The translations under genes and the position numbers were made by a program. A DNA stretch of 64,000 nt from Carya illinoinensis (Eukaryota > Streptophyta > Magnoliopsida > Fagales > Juglandaceae), in assembly GCF_018687715.1 (NCBI RefSeq), contig NC_056761.1, positions 11,263,001 through 11,327,000 of the forward strand. Direction: 5' to 3'. Of this stretch, positions 34,701 through 47,065 are shown piece after piece. Within the stretch, counting starts at the first letter, position 1; each line of letters begins with the position of its first letter. Below the pieces are notes generated by a model, which saw only the letters and a program-made list of their open reading frames with translations, was not told where the DNA came from and made no database searches.

Positions 34701-35383
34701 GGGTCGCACCTTATAATGAATGCATAATGAATGGTGTTCGATTCCATACAAAAGAGCATGAAAGGCATCGCCACACTCAAAACAGTGGGATTGCGGTTCA
34801 TGGCGAGCATCGAGGATCCCCTGTTGACTTCTACGGTGCGTTGCATGATATTATAGAAATACGCTACATAGATTGGCGTAAGGTTTATCTATTTCAATGC
34901 ACTTGGTATGATGTTGGTGACCCGAGAAGGGGGATACGGGTCAGGGACCACCTAACGTTGGTCAATACTGCTAGGCAATGGTATAAAGATGAGTCTTTTG
35001 CCCTTGCGTGCCAGGCAAGTCAAGTATTTTATTTGGCCGATCTAATTTTGGGTGGAAGTTGGCAGGTCGTCCATAAGGTAACAAGTAGAAATGTTTACAA
35101 CCTTCGCGCAGTGGATGCTATTGGGGATGCGCATGATGATGGTGAGTCAACCTGGGGTGACTCAGAAGATGAAGATCGTAATAATCTGGACAACGTTCCC
35201 CATATTCTCAATGTGGATGAATCCATGCCCGATCCACTGAACCGACTCGATCAAGAGCATTTGCAAGTTGATCCAACAACTACACAACGTCGAGCCCCAT
35301 CCCAACCAGTTGACGATGATGTCTTTAATGAGGCTGACCCACTTGACGATGAAAATGGGAATGGAGGACATAAGTGCCACTGA
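31785..35383 (+). pseudogene. CACTA transposase TNPD of element 1, frameshifted
   Basis: TNPD is the catalytic transposase of CACTA elements. Exon 1 (from tandem ATGs at 31785 and 31788) holds the Transpos_assoc domain ('MDKSWMHIEDRLHSSEY', 'IRCPCRRCRNKAF'), then Transposase_21 ('CPNDCVLFWKENASYNECPK', 'NVRLGLASDGFNPF', 'AALLWTINDFPAYANLSGWS', 'LRHNLDVMHIEKNI'), then DUF4218 ('CKLEMIFPPAFFDIMGHLSI', 'MQYRWMYPFERYLGKFKQYV'). Exon 2 is 34439-34526. Exon 3 is 34625-35383, with DUF4216 ('YLFQCTWYDVGDPRRGIRV') and an acidic tail. Lesions: near 33189 about 16 bases are missing relative to the second element's copy, shifting the frame; in-frame stops TGA 34307-34309 and TAG 34355-34357 follow. The rest is well preserved, so inactivation looks recent. 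Confidence 0.85.
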
Positions 35384-38300
35384 CAACTTGGGCAACGAGT
35401 CCAACCATCCTCTTACTAGGGAGGATGATGATGATTGCAGTAAGATTTGATTGTAGTGAGTTTATTCATTGATGTTACCAAGTTGGTATTTCTCGTAAGT
35501 CTAATATTGCATGTCAAGTATGTTTACCAAGAGTAACAACCTAATATAGCATTATTGCATGTCAAGTAGTTGTGAAATAGAACCTATATGCAACATAAAC
35601 AACACATGCTCACCTGTAGTAAACAAACTACAGGTGAGTAGTTAAGGTAATATAGTAGCTTAACTACATGTATGTGTGTTATGCGCAGACAATGCATGAT
35701 GTTTATCAACGATGGGAGTATAGAAGATCAATGGGAATCAAGCATCCGATTGCATGTGGTATGTTCTTGGATTTCATGTGCTAGCTAAATTTTCCATATA
35801 GATCGACACTATGCATTTACATTGCGATTAATAATTGGGTCGAGAACTTGTTGGGATACATGGCTTTTGGAAAACATGCTCAAAATGTTGTTTGCTAACT
35901 ATGTTCCAATGGCCTTAGTTTATTACAAACTAAGTAAATCCCTTGCTCATTGGTTTCCAATGGCCATTAAATCCCATAATTAACTTTAGGTTTGTAAGTG
36001 AAAGGTTGCTGTTTGGAAATTAATTTATACCTTGATGTTGAAGGTCCAAATGCATGGTCATTATAATTATGGGATGGGCATGGTGTGATAGTATTTTCAG
36101 CTTAGTTATGCACAAGGGTAGGTATGGATATTCAACTGCAAAGTGTTAAAGGTTTAATTTGCCACACAATGAGTTCCATTGTGGATAGTTGTCATACCTA
36201 GTAAATTAAAGTTTGGAAAATGTAACGAAAAGTGCAATTTGGTTAATAGGCAAATTAACCAATGTGCCTATAAAATGATACGAATTCCATGGGTATGAAG
36301 TTTGGTTGACCATCTTATGGCAAATTATAGTTAATAAGCTGATAGGTTTTTGTTAACTTAGAAATATAAGTAAAGAGTTACTCATAGATGGGAGTTCCAT
36401 ATTTTGTGCAAATTTCAGCATATGCACTTTCAAGGATATGTTGTGGTTGGTCCACCTACATCAAATGTCGATGGAAAGCATTTGTTGCAGTGATAGTGGC
36501 TTGGGATAATTAGGATGTAACAATTTGCACGGCAATGGTTAAAGTTGACTTAGAAATTTCTATATTAATGAGGTTGATATAGAATTCAGAACATTTTGAC
36601 CAGACAGGGCAATTTGTGTAACTGAAAGATATAGGATTGCTATTGTAGTTCAGGTTTGTACTTCTACGTGGATTTAGTATGGGAAAATTGCATGCACAAC
36701 CTACATATTGATGCCATATAAGATGAAATCAAAGCACTCTACATGGATCACATAGGGTATAAATGCATCCCAATGGGGGAGTAATAACTATAGACAAAAT
36801 ATAGGCAAGGTTATAACAAATGGATGGTTGCTGCACAATTTAAATATACATATACATGGCTAGTTATGCACATCTAGGGGATTATACGTTGCAAGAAGTT
36901 GGCGGATAAATACATCTCACACATGATGGTGAATGCAATTTAAATAATTCGAATTTACAGGGAGTCACAACACTATATGCATTTTGGTTGGGTGTACTGG
37001 AGGTTGAAAAGTTGTTTCACAAAATATTAATCCAACTTGAGGGGTTAAAATAAAACAAATGGAAAAAGTGACGTTGCATGTTATTAATAGGTAAGTATTA
37101 CGCAATAGTGAGGTATATGATATAACCATTGAAAGCATATGTCAAGAGCTGGGGATATTATTTAAACTATTGGTCATTGCAAGATGTGTGGGAAATGAAC
37201 ATTTTCTTTCTCACTCAAACCTCAATTACTTTAGGATGAATGTCATCCAACCGTTAGCAGGATTCTGAAAAATGAGTATCAAACAGCTGGTTCATAGCTA
37301 GTTGATTTTTTCCTATACTCCCCCTGTAATCGCTCAATCACCAGCAAGTTAAAATTAGATTGACATGAATACTGAGCTTTCCATTTCATTTTTCAAAGTG
37401 TGGTTTATATGATTGAATGGTCCTAAACAATGTGCAGCTAGCTTATGTTCCTGACAAAGTGCAAATTTACCTTTAATTAGATATTTCAGTAAAATATTAG
37501 AATTAGGGGTGATAATAATCATCCACAAGCTAGCTTAGCTTGTGGATGATTATTATAAATGATACTCATCCACAAGTACGTAACTTAATGAGGCCAGTAA
37601 AGAAAAGAAAACCCCCCTAGTTTTTTCACACAAGTGGCATTCATTACCATGATGCATGGAATCATTTCCATATGTAACCAAATTTAATACCAAAGTACCC
37701 CAGTACAAATAATGATAACAGGGCATTGGTCTAATTCAGTGAGTAATTATTGATCACCTAGCTATATATATATACATTTTAATTTAAAGTTTATTTAGTG
37801 AGGAGAGAAATTAGGTGAATTCGTCAAATGCAAGTATATACCTTTATCAGTATTTGTATAACAATGTCAGCATATATATGCAAGGACGTCAAGAGTGTCT
37901 ATTTCTAGAGTTTGATTCGATTGTCAGAGAGGCTTTTTCGCATGGCATTAATAACCCCCAATTTGCTGCAAAAAATCAGAATGCAGTATCCTTAGGTTTA
38001 ACTAGTGCAGAATTAATTATAACAAAGAATTGGGGTTTTTCAATAATTAAAAATTGATCACCTATCTACCTAGACAACTAGATAGTAAAATCTACTATCA
38101 CGTGTTTGCAAGGGATGAATTCAGCACATATACAAGAGTTTATTAACAATTATACTTGTATGTATAATTAATTCAGCATATATGCTACTGCACATAAATT
38201 GTGCCACCAGATCCATGGTGGGATCCACACAGCTGGTTAATAAGTTCAAAAAACAATTGCAAAGAAAGTGGTGGACATAGATAATTTAACACACAGTACA

Positions 38301-40276
38301 GAGCGGGAGAATTATGATTAAAGGGCAGGATAGGAAATTTGTGATGGATTTTAGCTGGCAAATGGCGCCAGTGATGGGGTCCACAACAAGGCTGAACTGC
38401 AAGTAGGAATGATAAGGGATTGATAGCTGGGAACTTGGTGGCAGTGAACAGAAAGTTGGAGAAGTTTGAATTAGATTAAACCTGTCTTCGTTGCCTCAGT
38501 TCTGAACATGCATCTTTCCAGTTGACAAAAAGCTGAGGGCTTATTCAACCTTTTCCAGCATCTACGGGTTCACCTGAACTTACGACAGAGCTGCTGGCCA
38601 TTTCCTCTAAATTGCTTCACAACAAGCTGCTTATCTATCATCTTTACATCTGCCAGGTAAGCCAAAACCTTAAACCAGGTACACATTGCAAAGAAGGTAA
38701 TTATTTTTGTGCTTCTCCTCATATGTTCTTTAGGGAGTTATCGAGCACTTTTTCTTTGTTTAGCTTCTCAAATCACTTTCCAACCACTGGATTCTTGTAA
38801 AGCATGGATTTTTCTTCTTCTTAGGCTTAGGCAGAATGTTGGAGGTAACATTTATGTACTTTCTATTGATTACATTAAGGTAAGCTGAGGGAAAAATTAT
38901 CATGCACTATACATCACCAGCATTGTTATGGTTGTCGGAAAGCATGTTATTTTTTTCACATACAAAAGATGAAATAGTACACAATGGGTGTTTTTTAAGC
39001 TAATGTTGTAGTGGTTGGACAAACCAGGGGTTAGAAGTGATATTATCCTCCTTCTACATACTGTACTAAAAAGTGCTGCACTCTCTATCTTTTGTGGAAA
39101 ATGATATACACCTCTAATTTATAGGCAGAATATGACCAGCTTTGAGGGGTTTTAATCTTAACTACAGATTAAGAAATAATGTTGCATTCAATTTTGACAT
39201 ATCAATGTAGTTTTACGGTTTGTATGTCAAAAAATCTTCAGCTGTGAATATATGTGCCCTGTTGGATATTTGGTTGCCAATGTATTTCCCCATCTAAGGC
39301 ATTTCACGTTAGAGTACTACTTGGCTGAGTTGACACTGCTACATGGAGATGTTTCCCTAGGCAATGATCCACTCCCAACATGTAGTTGGATATTTATAAA
39401 GGTCTTTAATACATAGATGCTGAGAACTATGTGAAAAATGATACTTCAAAAAAGTAATTTTTTTTGTGGGAAATACATCCTACAAATATAAGCATGCAAA
39501 TCTACTCCTTAAATGTATTTAAGAAGCAATATTACTATGTTAACAAGTAGAGTCATGCTGGTCTTGACTGTCGTTGTTATACATTTATATGCATGTCGTC
39601 GTTAATTTCATATGAAAATAAAGACTAACCAAGGCATGCAGTAGCTCAGAAAAATCTATATTATTCTTAAAGAATCTCCATGTAGCACTTATTTAAGCAA
39701 CTCTATTGCATAAAAATAGTAAATCTCTCAAATGTATTTCAGTACCTGACTTTAGCTATAAATTGTATAATACTGAAAATATTTCTGTAGAGTATTTACA
39801 TCTTGCTCCTCATAAATACATTCCAGCAGGTGGGGAAAATTTTGAGCCCATGGATAGTTAGTATATACAACCCATACATGACAATCCAAGAGTTATGATT
39901 CCCTGCACAAATTAAATAAACACAAGGAATGCTAAGTTTGCCACCCCACTCACTTAGAAGAGCCTTAGATAGCATATGAATGTGAAACCAGCTGGTCTAT
40001 TCTGTTTTTACCAAAAAATTAGAGGGCAATATTTGTCCAATGGGGTTAAAGTATAGGCATAAACTGCCCAAATATTTAATTATATGCCAGATCCTGTTAG
40101 TATGAAGCTCATAGTAATCTATAATGCCACCAACATAATAGTTAGAGGCTTCCTTATCGTTTAACTACATGTCGATATATGTTTTGTATCCAACTATATT
40201 ATTTATGCACTTACATCATGTCCTGGTTGCATGCAGCAAAAACAGTTGGTATTTCCACCCACTAGCAAAGCCAAGG
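35384..40276 (+). other. Long spacer between TNPD and TNPA of CACTA element 1
   Basis: About 4.9 kb without a recognisable protein, against roughly 0.55 kb between the same genes in element 2. It should contain the TNPD 3' end and the TNPA promoter. A GC-richer block (about 38400-38656) ends in 'tgccag/gtaagcc' and may be a 5' UTR exon spliced to an acceptor 'gcatgcag' ending at 40236. A perfect hairpin lies at 37512-37556. Confidence 0.4.
37512..37556. repeat. Perfect hairpin: 21-bp arms, 3-base loop
   Basis: Arm 37512-37532 ('ataataatcatccacaagct' plus one base) is exactly complementary to 37536-37556, with 'gct' between. It is followed by a further 'catccacaag' word at 37567. It sits alone in the spacer of element 1. 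Confidence 0.9.
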
Positions 40277-42098
40277 ATGGTGAGAAGTAGCAGGTTTCGG
40301 GGGGGTCGAGTTAGACATGGTAGAGTTGAGCTGAACAGCAGTCCAGTACAAGCAGCGTTGCCTCTGCGAACCGTGTTGTGGGATGAGCCTGAGTCAAATG
40401 ATTCCACTCAGGATGTAGGAGCCTTGGTACCACAAGAGGTTTTGGGTGGTAACCAGGTTGGAGAGGGCATTACAAATACAGGTATGTCATCTTCACTTTC
40501 AAAGCTGATCGAATTTACTGAGTTCTACTCAATTGATGTACAATGGTCATAGGCAGAATATAATCTTGGTTCATTTTATTACCTTCTAAAATTTACATAT
40601 ATCAATTGATGTAGATCCACATAGTAAGAAAAGAGGTCGAGGGCCAGCGAAGGGCACGTTATTTGAAAGAATGAGAAAAGTGGGAAAAATACCACTGGTT
40701 ATACAAGATGGGCATCGAGGGCCATCTTACAAGAATGTAGCAATATTCATTGGCCGACTAATGGAGATGATTAAAGTACATGCCGACATGAGGCATGCTA
40801 GTTGGAGTTGTGTACCCGAAGCTGAAAAGCAAGAACTGATTGACCGTGTTAGGGTAGGAGTCCCACTTTAGTTGCACATTATACATCGAATGCTTACGTA
40901 TCCAACTTATATATGCACACATGTTTGGCATTTCTTCATGTAACAAAGTGGTTGTTTTATATTGCAGGCAGATTTTGTTCTCGATTGGAGTAGAGACAAC
41001 CATTATGCATATTTGGCCGACAAGTATAATGCATATCATTATGCATTACACAAGGTGTATTTAAAATATGCTTCACATGAAGAGGCTCTACATGGTGGGA
41101 CAGAGAAGGTGGAGAAAGCTGTATGGGAAAAGCTATGTGAACGGTGGGCAAGTGCAACATTCAAGGTATTTCCTTCCCCATTAAGTTTCAGATTTTTATT
41201 TACCACATAAAAAATGTAAGCTAAAATGGTATAGTATTTTAGCTATTTGCAACTATTAGGCACCTCCCATCAAAGTAGGTATTCATATTTTATTTGTTAT
41301 TGCATAAGTTTAAATAAAACATAGTACTTATAATTTATTACGGGGCATTAATAAATTGGAAACTCATGCAGGAGAAGTTCAGAAGGAATAGTTCAAATAG
41401 GCAAAAACTGAAAGTCAAACATACCGGTGGCCAAAAATCGTTTATACGAATACTAGAAGAGAAGGTTTGTGATAACCATATGGTATAATATAATTCAGAT
41501 TATGAGTATAGGGTTGAATAAATTAACTGTTAATTGTCTGTTTCAGTGGGAGAGCGCGCAAAATATGGTAGAGTTCTACAAGGAAACACATTTTTCAACA
41601 CAGAAGGGTAAATTCATCAACGCAGCAACCGAACACAATTACGTAAGTGTGTATAAATTTAATTTTATATGTTTTAACAGGCTGAGACGGTGTTTAACAG
41701 GGAGCATGCTTTTGCTTTGATAACATTTTCAGAATGTAATGATGAAGAGGTTAGCTGAAAAAGATACCGAGGACGATGTCGAAGAAGCGGCTGAAACAAT
41801 CTTCAAAGTAGTCTTGGGGTACAGATCTGGGTACTCAGTCGGGATGGGGCACATGGTGATTCCAGACCCTACTCCTTCAATGAAGAATAGCAGGGCATTT
41901 ATCCGTCTATCGGAGGAGAATCAACGTCACAAGAGTGATGCGGAAATGTACAAAAGCAAACTAGACGCTATGATGGGTGATATTGTGGACTTGAGGAGGA
42001 ATTTTTCAAAGCAGGAGAAGCTCTTAATGAGCTATAGGAGCACTGATCAGTATATCAACGATAGTGAGTCTCATGGAGAGACTCAGGGAGATGCTTAG
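40277..42098 (+). CDS. CACTA TNPA-type protein (Ptta/En/Spm family), six exons, apparently intact
   Basis: TNPA-type proteins bind the subterminal repeats and pair the ends of CACTA elements; they also affect promoter methylation. Exons with GT-AG borders: 40277-40481, 40615-40853, 40968-41165, 41372-41464, 41547-41642 and 41733-42098. They sum to 1197 bases in one phase (398 residues) with no stop. The N-terminus is Arg/Gly-rich ('MVRSSRFRGGRVRHGRVE'). The plant transposase domain follows: 'KKRGRGPAKGTLFERMRKVG', 'ADFVLDWSRDNHYAYLADKY', 'VWEKLCERWASATFK', 'NMVEFYKETHFSTQKGKFIN' and 'YRSGYSVGMGHMVIP'. A C-terminal coiled coil ('RFSK'-like heptads, about residues 340-385) ends the protein. It could act in trans on related elements even though its own TNPD is broken. 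Family assignment is firm; activity is unknown. Confidence 0.85.
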
Positions 42099-44089
42099 GC
42101 ATCTCACATGAAGTGATATAAATTTTTTGTGGTGGGAAATTTTGTGGCCCACATTTTTTGTGTATTGTTTATAACATATGTAACAACCCAATGGCCAACT
42201 ACCAATGTCCCTATCATAGTTTTTTTGGTACTTTAATATTATAGTTAGGGTGCATATATAGTAACCAGTGCTGGAAAAGTAATGTGGCAGGGTTAACTTT
42301 TTGAGATTCAGCTATGTTGTTGTTATGAAAGGGTAAGTTTTGATTTGAGATTTCGTGGATGTATTTTTAATTGGGATATGTAGATTTGGTTTCAATAGTT
42401 GACAGGAAAAATCCAATTGCAGAGGCTGATTTAACTGTTTTCAAAATTGCAGGTTAGGAGAATACTGTCCAGCTTTCAGCCATATGGATCGTGGAAAGTA
42501 GATGCAGGGGTCAGAGCATTAATTCAGCATTTTCAGTATAGTAGGTAAATAGTTGGGCTGTAATTTGTCTATGTTAATAAATTTATATAAAATGACAATT
42601 GCAGCTACTAATTCACACATTGATTCGAAATAACCTAAACTCTGTTTCAGGTAATTATTTTCAAACACCAATTGGGCTAGTTTATATGCTCTAGATATAT
42701 ATTAGCCCTAAGTAGTTAGAAGGTAAGGAAACCCTCTCTTATCTAACTAATTTGAAGCTATAAGGAAACCCACTTCAATGGACTATACAAATCATGTTGG
42801 TCAGTTTTAAAAAGTGGATATTATATATAAATTCTGTTTGGTCAATATGTTATGCTTAGTGCATAAGTATATTGGTTGGAAATTTTAAAATCATTTCAGA
42901 ATATGATTTTTGTATTTCAAGAGACGGAGGTGCATATACATGATTTGGTCAAAATATTCAGCAAAGGGAGATAATCCTGTATAGATTTGTTTAATTAAGT
43001 TGTTATCCAGATTGTGGGTCATGATGTGATGATGTGAGAAAAGATATGAGAGTATATCTTTTTTCATTATGCTCTCATATCTTCATTGGTAGAATGTTAG
43101 ATGGTGTTACTAGTATAAATATTAATCATCTGTTTTCAGGCAACAGATGATAGATCCATATAACAATTGAGTTGTTCAGTACATGGGATATATATGGCAT
43201 ATATTAATTATTGAACCTGAATGGCTGAGGCTATAGCTATGAAATCTTGATGTAAATGCAACTGTAGGAACACAATAGCTAAGTTCGAATGGTAGGTGTA
43301 TACAATTAATTCAATGATGAGAAATTGTGTGCTAGTATTTGAAAAGGCTTTTTCCATACACAAGCTGAGCATAGATTTATTGTGTACATGACTAACTACA
43401 ATAGGGGCTAGAATATGACTAATTAAAAATAAACCCAAGTGTATGGTAATGATTAGTTGTGTACATGCCCACCCTATGCCATTAATATACGTTGGTGAAG
43501 TATAATCTTATTTTAAATGTTTTTTTTTTTGTAAGGTTAAGTTAACATTTAGCAACTTACTTTGTGTTAATCAGGAAATCAGATTGGTCTGGAGGGGGCT
43601 ATCAGCAACATCATACCAACATTTAGTAAGCTGTCTATATGGAAGTTATGCATGTTCTCATAGATGCACCTTGGAGAGGGAATTGAGTTATCACCTGCTA
43701 TATGTACTTGCTATTGAGTTGCACACTTCAAAACGTTACTTGGCATGTAACTAGCAGTTTAATATATAACTATTGATGGTTGGTGTATAAATGCTATTTC
43801 AATGGATGTTGGTAGATTTATGTAATAGATGGTATGGTTATCTGTTTTGCTTAAAAGGTTATTATGGAGCATTGGTATCAGATTAGTGGGGTTTTTTTTG
43901 AGGTTATGGTTTTCAGCAGATATTTGGATGCACTAAAAGTTGTAGTTGATTACTGATTTAACATGTATAAATATAAACTAGTTGTGATGAGGTGAAATAT
44001 TGTATAAACCAATGATCATTGGTTTATACAATGTGAAGTAAGGTGACATTGTATAAAGGATGCAGCTGTTGTAAAAAATAGATATATAA
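42099..44089 (+). other. 3' region of CACTA element 1 downstream of TNPA
   Basis: No protein is recognised. It contains an imperfect inverted repeat with perfect 12-bp arms (43041-43052 and 43072-43083, 'aagatatgagag') and a perfect 34-bp palindrome (43999-44032). A minus-strand frame at 43208-43438 has no known motif. Confidence 0.4.
43999..44032. repeat. Perfect 34-bp palindrome
   Basis: The sequence from 'attgtataaaccaatga' is followed without spacer by its exact reverse complement. Part of the arm ('attgtataaa') recurs at about 44049-44058. It lies at the edge of the subterminal repeat region of element 1. Confidence 0.92.
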
Positions 44090-45157
44090 TTTTTAGATGT
44101 CATGGAACAAAATATATTGCCCACAAAATGGAATGGTGAGGAAAAAATTAGACCAACCAAATAGATGTGCGAAGCTGCTCATGGCAAAATGGCAAAAGTT
44201 TAATTATTGGACAAATGGATATTTTTTTCCTCCCACCAAACAACTGCTGGCAAAAGGAATTTTATCCACGAGACAATGTAATCGGATTCATTAATAGCTA
44301 CCAAAAAATTATATGACCATAGAGTCTATTGTCACCGCAACTGTATGGTGCTAAACGGAGTAATATATGGATTTCATATGTATTTCCGCAAGAACATTTC
44401 ATGGCAAAAACATACATTTTACCCACCAAATGCACGTTTTGTGGTAAACTAATTTTGCTCATGAATTATATGCCACCAGCATCTCACCGCAAGTTTTGGT
44501 GGAAAATTGTTTGTTCCCACCTGGGTGTCACTTTTTCCAACTTATGTTCCTCATGGAAATAACAAGGTAAGCCACCCCACCAAAATATTAGCTACTACTT
44601 TTTGTCACGACAGCAGTGCATGGCTTGCAGAACTTTAGCCACTATCACATTTGTAGGGAAATACTTATTAGCAATGAAATGTTCTGGGAATACATATTTG
44701 CAATGGCAAAACAGGTAACTTACTGGGTTTTTTTGACAAGTATGCTGGTAACTAAATAAAATTTATCACGAGATCATCTCCTCCCAAAACCCTTCCACTC
44801 ACGATCAAGGGAGTGGCTAAAACCTTTATACCACTAAACAAGTGACGGTTGAAGTCATGGCGAAATCACTTTTTGGGACTATGGCTCTGGTGACAACTGA
44901 GATTCCTCTCACCACAAAGGTATAGTTTGCAAGTCAATTTGCCACGGATTGAAACAGGTTTTTCCACTCATTCTTGTCGTGACAAAATATGGTTTTTTCC
45001 CACGAGTTAGTTCTATCATGCGAAAAGGTTATTGCTCATGAATTATATGCCACCAACGACTCACGAATGGAATTGGTGGGGAAAGAATTTTTCCCACATA
45101 GCCCCCACATATTTCCACCAAATTCCCTCGGGGGAAAAACCTCAATTTGTTGTAGTG
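44090..45157 (+). repeat. Right subterminal repeat region and terminal inverted repeat of CACTA element 1
   Basis: Short words built on 'catggcaaaa', 'ccaccaaa', 'ccacgag' and 'ttggtgg' recur in both orientations. A longer direct repeat starting 'ttgctcatgaattatatgcc' occurs at 44455 and 45032. These are the expected TNPA-binding-type repeats near a CACTA terminus. The terminal repeat is 45128-45157. Confidence 0.8.
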
Positions 45158-45331
45158 GCTATTAATGGCGGCATGCTGCAAGACTAGGCAAGGTTTAGGC
45201 AGTTGGTGGAATACATAAAAAACACCCTCTCTGTGAGAAAAGGCTGGACGTATGGTTCAATGCACATGAAGGAGGGACCTGTTGATTACATTGAGACTAT
45301 TGTAAGGAATGAATTGTCATATATGAATTGA
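45158..45331 (+). pseudogene. RNase H-like domain, C-terminal half, continuing after the CACTA element
   Basis: Directly after the transposon end the frame reads 'INGGMLQD', a TAG, then 'ARFRQLVEYIKNTLSVRKGW' and 'TYGSMHMKEGPVDYIETI', ending at TGA 45329-45331. Joined conceptually to the half ending at 27428, it completes the fold. It carries a stop of its own, so the target was a pseudogene or decayed after the insertion. Confidence 0.7.
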
Positions 45332-46715
45332 TTTTTGAAAGGCATGTTTACTTCAAATAAATATATATTATTTATATATATTTCAGAATAAAAATTTTAT
45401 ATGCAATTATTTTTACGTATTTATTATGCATTCTATTAATGTGATTGGTTTTTTTTTTTTTTCAAACTTAGAAATCGAATATTTTGCTGAGTTCATAAGA
45501 GGCTCCAACTTCCCTTCAAATGCACAGGCCAGTTTTCCAGTTGTGCATAAAATGCCAATTGATCATGACTCATGACTGGAATTAAAATGGAAAATCTGGT
45601 TCTTTATTCTGAATCTTATGACTTTCAATCATACCATGTTGACGTGAAGTGTTTTTAAATAATTTAATTTTAGATAATGAACATAAGAACATCACTTAAA
45701 TTACGTTACAATAATTAACATAACTAAAAATGACAAGATTGAATAACAATATTATTGTTTTAAATGTAAATATCACCTAATATAAGAAAAATTATACAAA
45801 CTAAACTATTTTACAACTTTACCCAATTTCCCATTAAATGTTATTATTTCTTAAATTCAAACTGCAGTTTGTCTCTATATTTTTATATATATCTAGAAAT
45901 AATTATTATTAAGAGTAATGCTAGATATAGTTTTAAGATGTTTAAGTTTTATATACTAATTCCTTTAAAAAAAATAGATTCAGCTATTAAAAAATGAATA
46001 TTTTTATGTGTATCCTAAATTTATTTATTTTTTAAAAAAATATGTAAAACTTGTATATTTTAAAAGGAAAATGATAAAGATGTTAAATCATTTTATGACG
46101 TCCGTGTAAATCATTTCCTCTATTATTAAAATTTAGGAGTGACAATATGTAACACGCTCTCATGTAAATTCAATATGAACACGATATGAAATAAGTGAAT
46201 TTGAGTTTAATATAAATAGATTCGGGTCAAAATAGGTTGACCCGTTACTACTTAATTAATAAACAGGCCAATCTACTTAACATGAAAACAACCTATAATA
46301 AACCGTTTAAATTTTATTTCAAAATTATAATTTTATTATTGTTGGTTTGTAATATTGATATTTTTCAATATTATTATATATTTATTGGTGTGATTAGAAT
46401 TCTGGACCTATGCTCATATTTGTTATTGTTAGATTTGTAATATTGATTGTATTATAGATTAATTAAAATCTGAAAAATATTGATATTTTTCGTTAATAGA
46501 TAGTATTATTGTTTTTTAAGATATTATGACCACTAATAAATATAGATTTGAATATGTTAATTAGGTCAATTGGATTATACAAGTTAATTCAACTTATTTA
46601 CATGAAACAAATTGAAATTAGTTGTATTGTATTAATTAAATTCTAATTAATCATTAAATGGATCAAAACGAGTGATATGACATAATCCGTCATTTAAATA
46701 GTTGGTATTAGAATT
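45332..46715. other. AT-rich non-coding stretch between the two CACTA elements
   Basis: A single-arm relative of the 13.1-kb foldback lies near 45.39-45.45 kb. No gene is recognised. Confidence 0.4.
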
Positions 46716-47065
46716 TAAGGGGATGTTTGAGGAATAAGATGATATGATAACTTTATGAATAGTAGTAAGAAAGTATGTAAATAGTAGTGAGATACTTTGA
46801 GGGAAGTATTTATTGGATTTTAAAAAATGAAAGAGAAAAAGTTGAATAAAAAATATTATAAATTAAAATATTGTTATAATAGAATTTTTTTAATATTATT
46901 TTTTATTTTGAGATTCTAAAAGGTTGAATTGTTTTTTATTAAAAAATTTGAAAAAATTGTAATAATTAGTTTAAAAATATTTGTATTTGAAAGATATTTA
47001 AAAAAAAAATAAGATAAAAACTTTTTCTAAATATTTTTTAAACTCTGTCCTATCCAATTTTAGTG
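46716..47065. repeat. MITE-like family B copy
   Basis: It opens near 'ggggatgtttgaggaataag' and has interior text complementary to other family B blocks ('ttgtaataattagtttaaaa'). It is more diverged than the 4.46-kb copy. Confidence 0.35.

Larger units (their letters stand above)
27429..45157 (+). mobile_element. CACTA (En/Spm) DNA transposon 1, 17.7 kb
   Basis: It starts with 'CACTACAACCAATTATGG' and ends with the inverted 'CACTACAACAAATTGAGG'; 26 of the first 30 terminal bases match. Flanking triplets are 'tct' (left) and 'gct' (right), an imperfect form of the 3-bp CACTA target duplication. It carries TNPD (31785-35383, broken) and TNPA (40277-42098, open), both on the plus strand. It also has a long leader region, a ~4.9-kb spacer between the genes, and about 1 kb of subterminal repeats at the right end. 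The insertion splits an RNase H-like frame. A possible promoter and 5' exon lie near 27.9-28.1 kb. Confidence 0.9.
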
